Positions 24,540 to 35,246 of a stretch of DNA of 64,000 nucleotides are shown in pieces (the stretch's first letter is position 1; each line of letters opens with the position of its first letter). A model generated the notes under the pieces. That model was given only the letters and a program-made list of their open reading frames with translations, had not been told where the DNA came from and made no database searches. Origin of the DNA: Eucommia ulmoides (taxonomy: Eukaryota > Streptophyta > Magnoliopsida > Garryales > Eucommiaceae); the NCBI GenBank assembly GCA_016647705.1, contig CM028330.1:47644397-47708396 (forward strand). Direction: 5' to 3'. A program made the translations under genes and the position numbers.

Positions 24540-26140
24540 AATTTACGCAGATATTCCAATTTACATTGTAATTAATCTTATTAATTGACAAGTTATATGA
24601 TTCAATTATGAAATTATCACGAAAGACAGCCAACAATGTTAAATTATTATTTATAAGATATCGAAAAACCCCTAAGATCAACAAAACACAATTGGCATGA
24701 ATATTCATCAAACCAAACAAACATTTACCCAAAACACCAACGAATAACAAATCAAGACATCGAAAACCCCCTTAAGATCAACAAAATACTATCGGTATAA
24801 ACATTCACCAATCACAACTAACATATTTGTCCCGAAACTAAATCAAATTTCAAAAATAAAATTTGAAAGACACGTGAATGGAAGAGCTAATTGAAATCGA
24901 GAAGAAGAGAATGGCAAATGGAAGAACTAGGGTTTTGCTACTCAATAATATCCTCACGAAGAAGATGAGGTGAAGAACAACACCGGTTAGGTTGTTTTTT
25001 CGAGCATTAAAGCTTCGAGTAGGTGATCCTAGAAAAGCTCAACCATCACAAAATTGATCATGAAACAATTGAAAATCTGCAAAAAAAAAAAATATATAAT
25101 GAGACTTGTGGGAAAAACATTGTGAATCCAAAAACCTAAATCTAAATTTATCAAAGATTCGAAAGTTAAACAAGAAACAAATCAGGGATTGATTGTTTTT
25201 ATGGAATTGGAAATCAACAAATGAAATGGTTTGGAACTCTAAGCTCAAGCAAACTGAGATTGCTAGTTTAAATATTGTGATCAATCAAACATAAAGAGAT
25301 CACTCTTGAGTTTACTCCAACAGCAATTGAAGAGCACAAATCAGAGGAGCATAAAACAAAATTGCAACTCAAACCAACAGAATCAAAATTGTTCAATATT
25401 GATCAATCATATGCATAAAATTCTCAAATCTCTTGTCATCTGAATCGCGAAAACACAAACTTCATTGAATCAAACAACATCAAAAGAAGAAATTCGCAAA
25501 AAAATCACAACTAAGATAACCAAATTCTCGTAAAATCAAGGATTTTTCTGTGAATCCATAAATTCATGAAGCAAAAAAAAACATTGAAAAAACCCTAAAG
25601 ATCAACGAAAAACATCAGTGAAGATTCAGATCTAGGAATAACATGAATGAACTTCCAAATCTGGGCGATGGACGATCGCAGTGGACAATCGGCTCTAGAT
25701 AAACACAGTGGACGAACGACTGAGAATGAACGGCTGTGGACGAGCAAATCAGGACGAATGGCAGTGGACACTAACATTGGACAAGTATATCTGGACGAAC
25801 GGCGGTGGGTGAACGGCACTGGATGAGCAAAGCTGGATGAATGGCGCTAGACAAGATCTTAATGAGAACTGGACAAACGGCAGTCCAGATAGAGAGAAAG
25901 CGTAGAACTAAGATTGAGTGGCTATGAGAATGAGAGATTGAATGATTAGAATTAGGGCTATTTATTTTCATACAGGGGTACAAACCTCCATCTATGTATA
26001 CAAAGGACTAAATACTAACAATATTTTGATAGAGAATTAAATAATAATTTTTTTACTTCAAAGGATTATTGAGGAGAGAGAGTGTAAAATTTGAACTAAA
26101 CATTAAAAATCCCAAAAATAAAACTACTTAACAAAAAAAA
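24540..26140 (-). mobile_element. MULE-like non-autonomous segment (copy B), outer end at right
   Basis: The right end (26028-26140) matches in reverse complement the left end of the 38.4-kb segment: AACTAAATAATAA, GGTTTATTGAGGAGAGAGAG-like and TTTAATGTTTAG wording. Inside it (reading left) follow an open-promoter-like stretch, a pyrimidine-rich leader, and a degenerate series of GTGGACGAACGGC words (about 25670-25890). I find no matching left terminus, so the left border is uncertain. Superfamily is inferred from the long terminal similarity and unrelated contents of the copies. Confidence 0.45.
24658..24820. repeat. Imperfect duplication of a 50-60 bp unit, spacing about 100 bp
   Basis: The word AAAACCCC(CT)TAAGATCAACAAAA followed by an AT(A/C)GG(C/T)AT(A/G)AA-type stretch occurs at about 24662 and 24764. 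A third, weaker relative (AAACCCTAAAGATCAACG) lies near 25590. Confidence 0.6.
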
Positions 26141-27246
26141 TAAAAAATAAAAAAACAAAACAAAAACAAAAATTAGCATTGATTATGTTACAAGGGCATT
26201 TTTATCAACGAAACATGATAAGGACTATTTTAGATATTATTCGAGTCTTCCTGGTAAAAGACCAAATGACAGGCTTTAACTCTTATTAATAACGATTCAA
26301 TTTTCACCTTTTTTTTTTTTTTAATATCTTCCCAAACCAACATATATTGCAAGAGATTTCAGTTTCGTAAAGCACAACTGTCCATTTTCTTTGACCAGAT
26401 TGTTAATGTTAACAAACTGGTTAAATAACCATGAAGCAAATGTTACTGCATTAACATTTATAATCTATCAACAAATCAATTGTGGGAAGATTTATAAATG
26501 TATCAACAAATCAATTGTGGGAAGATAAAATAAGTGTTAATATTTTACATTTTAAATGCCCATAAATTTTTGGTGATTAAATGACTCCCATCGCTTTTCA
26601 TTTATGGCCATCTGAAGCCATAAAATCAATAATCAAATTTTAATGTTAAAATTAACATTAAGAATATAATCAAGTTAGAATGATTTAATATGCCGAAAAA
26701 CTAAATGCTAGTACAAATATATTTTTCTTCCAAAAAAAATGAATCCAGCACCATCAATTAAAAAGCATACGCGCGGGCGAGCGAGCGAGCGCACATATAT
26801 ATATTTCAAAATCTAGTAGTGGCATTTATTTTAATCTCAACCATAGGTTTTGATGGTAGAGACTTTATTAAATCTTTGATAATGAACCACCACCCACCAC
26901 AGAGCTCATATATATAGTACAAGTTTGGGGCAACTTGTCACAGTAATCAGCTACAAGGTGGTTGAAACAAACACCAGCCCTAATAAACGATGTTTCTTGA
27001 GGATATATTCCCTAATTTTAACAATAAACAGGTGATTAAAAAATAAAATAATGTCCAAACGGAATCTACTGCCACTCCAAAATATCCATTTAACTCTAAT
27101 TCCACTGTTTTATCTCTTATGGTACTAATTAGAGTAATTATGGAGTTTCAAGAGTGATGATAGAAGCTGAACAAAATCTCTTTGGTAAGTTCATCTAAAA
27201 CACGTAGAACCTTTATCCCGAGAAATTATCCCAAGAAAACAAGTTT
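26141..27246. other. Intergenic stretch downstream of the mS37-like gene
   Basis: No gene recognised. It has a short direct repeat (ATCAACAAATCAATTGTGGGAAGA twice, at about 26467 and 26501), a poly(T) run near 26309-26322 and a GCGAGCGAGCGAGCGC run followed by (AT)n at 26770-26806. The minus-strand 3'UTR of the mS37-like gene must lie in its last few hundred bases. Confidence 0.6.
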
Positions 27247-27753
27247 CTACTTTCTTCCTCTGTTAAGCCTCTGCAGGTGATAGTTAATGCTTCCCCAAGG
27301 TTTTTTGTTCTTGCAAGCCTTTAAAAAAAAAAAAAAAAAATCATTTTTTGTTGAAATGGCAAGAGCTGCAAGGTAAGAGACCAAACAACTTAAGGTGGGG
27401 TGGCATTTGATTCGTGTTTCTATTCCCAGTAAAGCTGGAATAGAAACAAAAATGTGAGACGGGAAAATCAGAAAGCAGAACAGAAACAGATTTTTTTGTG
27501 ACAGTTCCATTCTTAATTCTTTTTGGGAACAAGAACAGACAATCTGGAACAGAAACTCTAAAAAACAGGGCATAATCATCACCTGAGCATCCATGCAAGC
27601 AGTCAGGAGTTCTTTTTGCCGGACACACTTATCATCATTATTCTGGTTGAGGGCCAAACAGTTGAGAAATGTTATCGTCTCCTTCATGCAAGGCTTCTGG
27701 AGACTCCCAAATTTTTTGGGGTTTATATATAGCTTACCAGCTTTCCGACCCAT
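27247..27753 (-). CDS. mS37/Mrp10-like mitochondrial ribosomal CHCH protein, two coding exons
   Basis: Coding exon 1 is 27753-27583 (57 codons) and exon 2 is 27318-27247 (23 codons plus stop), giving 80 aa. The intron 27582-27319 starts GTGATG and ends TTTTAAAG, so it has GT/AG borders; without splicing the frame reads on as a false 168-aa protein. The protein starts MGRKAGKLYINPKKFG and ends WGSINYHLQRLNRGRK. Four cysteines at 22, 32, 43 and 53 form a twin CX9C pattern, the mark of small CHCH proteins oxidised in the mitochondrial intermembrane space or retained in the small mitoribosomal subunit. Length, basic ends and wording match the plant relatives of yeast Mrp10 and human CHCHD1 (mS37), a small-subunit mitoribosomal protein. 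An alternative acceptor nine bases downstream (GCAAG) would drop three residues. An upstream 5'UTR intron is likely (acceptor at 27759-27760). Confidence 0.88.
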   Translation of the reverse strand: MGRKAGKLYINPKKFGSLQKPCMKETITFLNCLALNQNNDDKCVRQKELLTACMDAQVMIMPCFLEFLFQIVCSCSQKELRMELSQKNLFLFCFLIFPSHIFVSIPALLGIETRIKCHPTLSCLVSYLAALAISTKNDFFFFFLKACKNKKPWGSINYHLQRLNRGRK

Positions 27754-27758
27754 TGTAC

Positions 27759-29014
27759 CTTAAATTGAAACCAAATGTTTACAAGCAAAATGCATTGTTA
27801 GCCTCCTGCGCAGTTCTTGAGAACAGTATATTACCATAACAAACGTCAATAAACAAGAAAATATATACGACAACACACATACGCAGCTGATAAATATGCC
27901 TAGATAGGTACTAAAATATTGTCAAGCTTGTGCTTAGGAAAGACAAGTGTTCAAAGACAATATATGACAAATTGCCCCCAAGGCATGACTTCAACACCCA
28001 GTAAATACAACTCCAAATTCTGACCCTAACCAATGTTTCAGGAGCCGGAATGCACAAATATAAATAAAGGGTGTGTTTGGGTGAAGGATTTTGGGAGAGG
28101 ATTTGATTAGAATAAAGGATTTCTGAAAGTTAAACTTCCTTATTTGGCTACTTCAGAAAGGAATTTGTACAATTCCTTGAAATTTGGAATAAAATTTAAA
28201 GGAGGTAAACCGGCATCTCTAAATAATCCCTAAACCAGTGTCTTTAGTCGTTCCAAATGAGGTACACCTATCCATCTCCAGGTAAAACTGCATCAATAAA
28301 ACTTCAATTTGAAAAAATATACCCAAACAATGAATTTGCAATGATGGGATTTTAAAATTCAAAATTTCAGAATCCCATTATTTTGAAATTCTATGAAATT
28401 ATAAAATCCTCATCCAAATGCACTCGAACATCAAAACATATGTTTAATTTCTTCATACCATAACGTATTTCCAGAATAGGCTTTGAGTTTTGAGAATTTA
28501 GTGTTGGATTCGATTCTTTTTTGCAAGTAAAACTCTATTTATAACATTTAAGATTTACAAAGGACTGAAAAACTACAAAGAGTTAGAATGGAACTTGTGT
28601 ATCTTCAGAAACAAAAACAAAGCACAGGCCTCAACAAAACAAATTTGACTGGTCCCCCCAAACAAATACTTCAATAAAACCGGCTTCAAGAAATCCATTT
28701 CAGAGCATGTAACTGAAAATCAAGCCTCAGTAGAACGAGGAACTCGCAACCTTCAATGTTCAACCCCACTAACCCCAAGGTGATCCCATCAACCAAATGA
28801 AAGGAAAAAAAAAACTCTGTTTATTTTGTCATTAGAAAAAATTATGGTAAACTACACATGCTCAATCTGTGATCAGGAGAGTATGAGATAGGAGAGACGA
28901 GATATAATACTCACACACTAGTTACATGCTAACCCAGAGATGGAGTGATAGAATCTGAAAAAGAGGAGGAGGGGGGGGGTAGAAATATTGATGGGGGAGA
29001 GAGACGTAAAGTAC
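27759..29014 (-). other. Probable 5'UTR intron of the mS37-like gene
   Basis: On the minus strand a strong donor CACCCAG|GTACTTTA lies at 29015/29014 and an acceptor TTTCAATTTAAG lies directly before GTACAATGG at 27758. The intron would be about 1.26 kb and contains a MITE-like repeat (28073-28425). Inferred from splice-site quality only. Confidence 0.5.
28073..28425. mobile_element. MITE-like element with imperfect inverted ends
   Basis: The left end GGGTGTGTTTGGGTGAAGG and the right end (complement GAGTGCATTTGGATGAGG) form imperfect terminal inverted repeats of about 22 bp. The GTGTTTGG wording is common in Tourist/Harbinger-type MITEs. I cannot find a clean target duplication. Confidence 0.55.
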
Positions 29015-29198
29015 CTGGGTGGCGAGGAGAAGGTACCACAGTGACCAAGGAGCATCGCGATAGCGGCCATGGCAACAATAGTGGACTATCGGCAATGAGC
29101 AGTGGTGGCTCATCAAGCTTGTTTGTATACGAGTGAGAGAGAGAGAGACTACTCCGAGACAAAGAGAGTGTATTGTTAGAGAGATTACAATGGATCAT
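29015..29198 (-). other. Candidate 5'UTR exon of the mS37-like gene
   Basis: A CT-rich stretch (CTCTCTTTGTCTCGG, TCTCTCTCTCTCAC) of higher GC content ends in a good donor (CACCCAG|GTACTT). Its position and composition fit a plant 5'UTR exon. It begins only about ten bases from the LTR at 29209, so the original transcription start may have been displaced. Confidence 0.45.
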
Positions 29199-29208
29199 AG
29201 ATGGGTGG

Positions 29209-30747
29209 TGTCACAGGTTCAATTTTGGCTTTTGCACCTGTGACGGCTTGATTGTGAACCAATCAGTCAGCTACTCAAGTGTTCCTGGACAATACGATTT
29301 CTAAACAATCCAACGCACGCACACGAGCCAGAAACAGTATGAAATCGCAACGAATTACAGTCAAAGTCAACCCTGTTTTATTACTCAACCAAAATAAGGA
29401 AATACACACTATAATTCTGGTCAAGGGGTTGCAAGAACAATCAAACCCTCTGCTTCACCCACACGAATCCGACAATGCACATATATAGGCAAAGAAGATA
29501 GTTAACACCCCCAATTACTAGGAACATGCTCTAAAACTGTTGGACAAGAGGCAAAAAATGATTGCAGGACAGTTACTTAACCAGTTTTCTGGCCAACACC
29601 AATAACTGCCCCACATATACCCAACACATGTCCCTAAACTGACCACATTTAGCCAATTTCCATACATTGGCTAAGCAACAACACCACCAGTTGCCCAGTT
29701 ATCTCTACTTGTTGTGTTGCATCTCGTTGCGTCGTTGCGCCCAACGACTAGCGATGTCATATGCATTTTTCCAACCAGAATGCACCGTTGCGCCCAACGG
29801 TCTGTAATGTCGCCCACATAACTGTGATTAGAACGTGGTGTTGCGCCCACATTCTATCCACCTTGCCTTGGTACTACACTAAGGTCTTCATTAGTTTCAT
29901 GCCATGCACATGAAACCCAATCCTAACGCCGCGCCTAAGATTGTCTTGCACCATATGCCAACGACGCCAATGTGCACCAACATTACCCAACAACATACCA
30001 TTTTACCGACGCTTGCCCGACACCTTGTTCCAAAGCCTCCCAATACCTACCAGCATTGTCTAACAACGCCCTGCTTCTCCAACATGTGCTGCCGCATGTT
30101 GAAATTTATTGTCTTGACCCCGTGCCAAGATCTTGCCTGGTGTCATGTCCCGCCCATAGCACCGATCCTTGTGCCTAGGATCACCTCCACAACGCCCAAC
30201 ACCCATTGGTGTTGTCCCACAATGCTCTTGTCTGTCGACACGTCGTGGATTGGTTTAAGCCTTAAATCAATATTGTTTGGTAAGCGTTACCCAAAGCTTC
30301 CCACCATGTGTAAGTCATGCCTTACACCTTACCTTGTCATGCTGACGCCCCTTAATGCGCATAGGGTCTTACCTTGCCGACGGTCTAATGGAAAGGGCAC
30401 CCCTTATACTATTTTATGCAAAATAATCCAAGTGGTAACAGTAGACATCAAAATGTCTGAAGAGTCATAATGGAGTCAACAGTGAACCGCCCTGCCCACG
30501 GTTGACTCCTTGGCTTAGCCGCGTGCCTACATTTTGTGCCATGTTACCCAAATTTAGTATCATCATGCCGACGTTTTGCCAACCGATAGATGTCATCGCC
30601 CAACATTCGTCTACCTTTGAACTTTGGTTAACCTCATTGCCTATTTCTTATAAACGCTTTCGTTTGGTGTCCGAACACCATGTTCGGTTAGAAATATGCA
30701 ACATGTCGGTGCCATCTTGTTCTTCTACCACTGTTTGGGGCGAACAA
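29209..30747 (-). repeat. 3' LTR, directly upstream of the mS37-like gene
   Basis: On the minus strand it carries a TATATA box (29481-29488) and, about 100 bases further, AATAAA (complement at 29377-29382), the usual spacing of promoter and polyadenylation signals in an LTR. Its end at 29209 is about ten bases from the candidate first exon of the mS37-like gene, with the same orientation. Confidence 0.75.
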
Positions 30748-31543
30748 ACCACCCCCATCAAATGAATCTGACGTGCATCCAATGCCCTTGTCGAATCGAC
30801 TTTGCTCGGCCCTCTGATTTTGGCATTCTCATATGCCAAAGTTGCTGCCCCAACCTTCATCAATCTACCTGCAAACTTGTTTCTAACATGTTGCAAGTCA
30901 TTGCAACGCCTTTACCATAGAACGCTTTTGTGACCGGATTGACCACCGGGCCATTTGCTTCCATGGCATCCCCATTTGGGAACCTCTCGATCACCAGCTA
31001 CCTCTTGTCATGTTTTGCCATAGAACATAGGGCGGTTCCCGGTATCCCATGTTTACTTTGCTGATTTCAGACTGCGTCCGGTTTACTTGCTGTCCACCAG
31101 CACCATTGTGTTGATGCGTGCTTTTCCTCCCAAGCCTTCATCATCTGATTCCTCACGAACCAGCGCCGTCAACTTCTTTTTCTTTGGACAGTCCTTTATC
31201 TAGTGAGGACCATTATATATAAAGCAACCCCGGCCCTTGCCTGCAGTCGTCTTGGGTTGGAATTTTGAAAAGGAAACCTCAGAAACAGTTACTCTTCCAT
31301 TTTCTTTGTTCCTCCGTTCACCTTCTCTTTGCCTTTCTGCGCTGACCTCCAGTCAGAACCGGTGCCATCCTTCGTTAGGTTGTAGTCGGTAAGGCCTTCT
31401 ACTACTGCCACAGTAGTTTGTAGGTCACGCACGCCTTGTCGTCTAAGTTTAGCCTGCGCCTAGACTTGCAAGCCAGAAGTAAAGTTGAGGAGCTTGTCCT
31501 CCTCTTAAATGCTCTTTACGTCCAACATCAAAGAAGTAAATTC

Positions 31544-32337
31544 TTAAACATACTCCTGCAGAGAATCGGTGTGCTTGAGTTTTCGCAACCAATCTCAAAC
31601 TACCGAACTCGAGTTGATTGGTAGAAATTGCTCCCTAAATTCATTCTTCAAGTTAACTCACGTCTTAATTTCTGGTCGTGCATTGTCTTCCACACTTGTC
31701 AGGCACCACAGCTAAGTGTCCCCGACCATGTACATGCTTAACATGGACACTTATCTTCAGGAACATGAGCAATTTAGAAATATTGTTCCATGTCGCACAT
31801 GAAATTCCCCATTTCCATGGCACTCTGCATACCAAAAAATGCCTTTCGGTCTAGCACTTTCACCCGTGTAGGACTGCCCCTCAGCGCACCCTATCCAACG
31901 ACCTTCTTCAACAATGCAAGATCTTCCTCAGCAGGCTTAAACATACTCCTGCAGAGAATCGGTGTGCTTGAGTTTTCGCAACCGATCTCAAACTACCAAC
32001 TCGAGTTGATTGGTAGAAATTGCTCCCTAAATTCATTATTCAAGTCAGCCCACGTCTTAATTTCTGGTCGTGCACTGTCTTCCACACGTGTCAGGCACCA
32101 CAGCTAAGTGTCCCCGACCATGTACATGCTTACTTAACATGGACACTCATCTTCAGGAACATGAGCAATTCAGAAATATTGTTTCATGTCCCACATGAAA
32201 TTCCACATTTCTGTGGCACTCTGCGTACCAAAAAATGCCTTTCGGTCTAGCACTTTCACCCGTGCAGGACCGCCCCTCAGCGCATCCTATCCAACAACAA
32301 CCTTCTTCAACAATGCAAGATCTTCCCCAGCACGCTT
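31544..32337. repeat. Tandem duplication of a 393-bp unit inside the gag-only element
   Basis: The stretch beginning TTAAACATACTCCTGCAG at 31544 recurs at 31937, and both copies run through CCACAGCTAAGTGTCC and CACTTTCACCCGTG to CAAGATCTTCC. The copies are close but not identical, so the duplication is fairly recent compared with the LTR divergence. Confidence 0.85.
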
Positions 32338-32589
32338 AAGGTTCATGTACCATACGTCAACCAACACAATCATGTCCTCACACATGGTTTTGATTCTCGC
32401 AGTAGTGTCACCGCAGAAATCTTCAAACGAGATCCTAAGGTTTGCGACCTCTGCCTGCAATTCAGCACACTTGACAGACACGCTTCGCTTAGCACTGCTC
32501 GTGGGCGCTCCCACGTAGTCTTTCAAAACTCAAGACGTTTGTCTACAACTGATGCAAAGGCCATTCCGCAACCCTGCTCTAATTCCCAC

Positions 32590-34196
32590 TGTCACAGGTT
32601 TAAGTTCGGCCTAAATTTTTTTGCACTTGTGCTGGCCTGATTGCACACCAATTTGTCAGTTGCTCAAGTGTTCTTGGACAATCCGATGTCTAAACAACCC
32701 AACGCATGCACACACACCAGAAACCGTATGAAAACACAACGAACTACATGCGAAACCAATCTTGTTTTATTACTCGACCAAAACAAGAAAGCACACACTA
32801 ATTCTGGTCAAGAGGTTAAAAGAACAATCAAACTCTCTGCGTCACCCACACAAATCTGAAAATACACATATATATAGGTAAAAAAGGCAATTGACACCCT
32901 CAACTACTAGGAACATGCTCTGAAACTACTAGACAGGTAGTTGAACATGACTGCAGGGCAGTTACTTACCTAGTTTTTTGGCCAACACCAATAATTGCCC
33001 CACACATGCCCCTAAACTGTCCTCACTTAGCACATTTTTGCATTTTGGCTAAGTAAACACCACCAGCTGCCCAACTAACTCTACTTGTTCCATTGCATCT
33101 TGTTGCGTCACTGCACCCAACGACTCGCCATACCGTATGCATTTTTCTAACCAGAATGCATCACTGCGCCCAACGGTCTATCATGCCGTCCGCATGACCA
33201 TGAACAAAACGTGGCATCGTGGCCACGTTCTATCCGTTTTGCCTTGGTCCCGCACTAAGGCCTTCATTGGTTTCATGTTGCGCCCATGAAACCCAATCCT
33301 AGCGTCGCGCTTAGAATTGTCTTGCACTATATGTCAAGGCCACCAATGTGCACCAACATTGCCCAACGACGCCATTTCACCAACACATGCCCAACACCTT
33401 GTTCAAACGCCGCCCAATGCCCACCAACATTGTCAAACGACGTCCTGCTTCTCCAACGCGTGTTGTTCCATGTTGACATTTGTTGCATTGACCCCGTGCC
33501 AAAGTCTTGCCTGGAGTCATGCCACGCCCATGGCACCAATCCTAGCATCACGCCTAGGATCACCTCCACAATGCCCAATACCCATTGGTGTTGTTTCACG
33601 ACGCCCTTGTCCTCCAACACGTCGTACCTTAGATTATGCCTTAAACCGATATTGTTGGCTAAGCCTTACCCCAAGCTTCCCTCTATGTGTAAGTTATACC
33701 TTACACCTTGCCGTGCCGGCACCCCTTAGCACGCCTAGGGTCATGCCTTCCCGAGGGTCTGGAGGGAAGGGCACCCTCCTTATAATACTTTATGCAAACT
33801 AATTTAAGTAGCTACACTAGATATCAAAATGTGTGACGAGTCATAATGGAGTCAACTGTGGACCCCTGGGCCCACGGTTGACTCATTGGCTTAGCCGCAT
33901 GGCTACATTTTGTGCCAAGTTATCTCAACTTAGCACCATAGTGCCGACGTTTTGCCAACCGATAGATGTCCTCGCCCAACATTTGCCTACCTTTGAACTT
34001 TAGTCAATCTTTGCGCCTATTTCTTACCAAAGCCTTCATTTGGTGCCGCGTACATCACGTTCGGTTAGAAATATGCACCAAGTCGATGACTTTTCGTACC
34101 AACGTCTTCATTTATGCCACATGCATCAAGTTCAGTTTAAAAAACGCACCAAGTCCATGCCATCTTGTTCTCCTAGCATTGTTATAGGGGCTAACA
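32590..34196 (-). repeat. 5' LTR of the gag-only element
   Basis: Second LTR copy, matching 29209-30747 in order, with its own TATATATA (about 32867-32875) and TTTTATT polyadenylation complement (about 32764-32770). Confidence 0.78.
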
Positions 34197-34345
34197 AGTG
34201 GTCATTATGGTTGAGAGTGGCAGGGGTTCAAGATTAGGGTTAGGGATTGGGTAGGAAATGAAATCACCACAACAATATTGGCCCCTCATTTTCTATAAGC
34301 CAATTCCCCTGCTAAATAACTAAAATGTCATTAGGGTCCTAATTT

Positions 34346-34386
34346 GATATATATGTGTGTGTGCGTGCGCGCGCGCGCGCGCGCAC
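34346..34386. repeat. Composite (TA)(TG)(CG) microsatellite
   Basis: ATATATGTGTGTGTG followed by a CG run ending GCGCACATG. Alternating purine-pyrimidine throughout, so it could adopt Z-DNA. Confidence 0.9.
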
Positions 34387-34555
34387 ATGCCTAAAAACAT
34401 AGATTAAAAAACAATCCTCATTTAAAATAATTGTAAGTTAATATTAAGAGTGATTTAAAAACAGAATAGGAATGGGAGATTCAACCTTTTGAACAATCGA
34501 CCAATCCTAAAAATAAACTAGTTTACTCCAAAAAAAAATGGGTTACACCAAAAAC

Positions 34556-35246
34556 TAGGGCTAGCAAATCGTGTAATCAACTCGTGTTCCGCGTTGTGTC
34601 ATAGTCTGACACGAACACACGATAAGATATTGTGTCACAAAACTTGAACGCGAACAAGAAACTTACCAGGTCGATACGACACGACATGATAATTTATCGT
34701 ATTATACAATAACACGAAACTTATCGAGTTGACACGACACGATAGTTTATAGTGTTATACGATAACACGAAATATTAAAACGATACAATAAAGATATGTT
34801 TAATCCATTACACATTAAAGACCTATTCACATTTAACACAACTTATAAAAAAACAAACATAAAAAAATTATACAATTTCAAGAAAAATAAACCAAACCAA
34901 AAAAATCCCCAATACAATAGAACAAAAAAAACAAATCACTAATACAATGGAACAAAAATATTGGGTTAGGAGGTAATTTTTTTAGGGTAAAGATTTTAGA
35001 TTATTGGATCAAATAAATCCAATAGTTTGATAAATTTGGGGTGATATTTATAAATATTTATTAATATATTTTTATTTTAAAATAATTTATAAAATTGTGT
35101 AAACCCGATAACCCGACCTGTTTCTTCTCGTGATTATCGGGTCAGACTCGATAACGACCCGTTACCCAATAAGCTAAACACATACCCAATAATTTTGTGT
35201 CAGCTTCATGTCCTGCTATCATGCAAACACCGGTTTTGCAGCCCTA
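34556..35246. mobile_element. Non-autonomous hAT-like transposon, 691 bp
   Basis: Ends TAGGGCTAGCAAA and (complement) TAGGGCTGCAAAA form short terminal inverted repeats of hAT type. The flanks are CCAAAAAC (34548-34555) and CCAAAAGC (35247-35254), an 8-bp target duplication with one difference, as hAT transposases produce. The inside is rich in ACGACACGATA words and has no coding potential. A reversed, truncated copy lies at 11295-11850. Confidence 0.82.

Larger units (their letters stand above)
14690..24540 (-). mobile_element. Tat/Ogre-like Ty3/gypsy remnant on the minus strand, interrupted by two LTRs
   Basis: Reading leftwards on the minus strand, the parts are: an LTR/leader-like region (about 24540-23770), gag (about 23760-22200), protease and linker (about 21420-20949), reverse transcriptase (18540-17828) and RNase H (17564-17353, then 15106-14690). 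Tat/Ogre-style wording is clear in RT (MDGF.GYNQI, MPFGLKN, YVDDMI) and RNase H (ARMDPLKYMFEK, VTQKEIKGQAI). LTR insertions at 15112-17352 and 18859-20888 break it up. The region near 24290-24470 matches 45660-45800 in reverse orientation, showing a second family member. It is broken many times and its left end is cut off; an old fossil. Confidence 0.82.
29209..34196 (-). mobile_element. Gag-only LTR element (gypsy-like), both LTRs present, minus strand
   Basis: Direct repeats 29209-30747 and 32590-34196 start TGTCACAGGTT and end with CGAACA/CTAACA on the plus strand. Flanks are GGTGG (29204-29208) and AGTGG (34197-34201), a 5-bp duplication with one difference. Orientation is minus: a PBS-like tract with AGAGCAGGGTT lies next to the right LTR (about 32569-32589), and a purine-rich tract on the minus strand adjoins the left LTR (30748-30760). 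The 1.84-kb interior has only gag scraps, including a zinc-knuckle-like stretch near 31185-31235. No RT is visible. By eye the LTRs differ at roughly one base in six in the part compared, so it is old, and it is broken. Confidence 0.82.

Noticed and set aside
26770-26806. GCGAGCGAGCGAGCGC run as a possible CpG promoter element
   Set aside because: It is a simple tetranucleotide repeat continuing into (AT)n, with no gene start nearby on a suitable strand.
27341-27628. 95-codon minus-strand frame and the 168-codon unspliced frame in the mS37-like gene
   Set aside because: Both run through the intron bounded by GT at 27582 and AG at 27319; the spliced 80-aa product fits the family length and its C-terminus.
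28929-29198. 89-codon minus-strand Ser/Pro/Leu-rich frame
   Set aside because: It overlaps the candidate 5'UTR exon and donor; composition is low complexity and no domain is visible.
29904-30470. 188-codon plus-strand frame (and its counterparts at 33286-33802)
   Set aside because: They lie inside the two LTRs of the gag-only element, antisense to it, and are Thr/Pro/Cys-rich by composition; repeated LTR sequence, not a gene pair.
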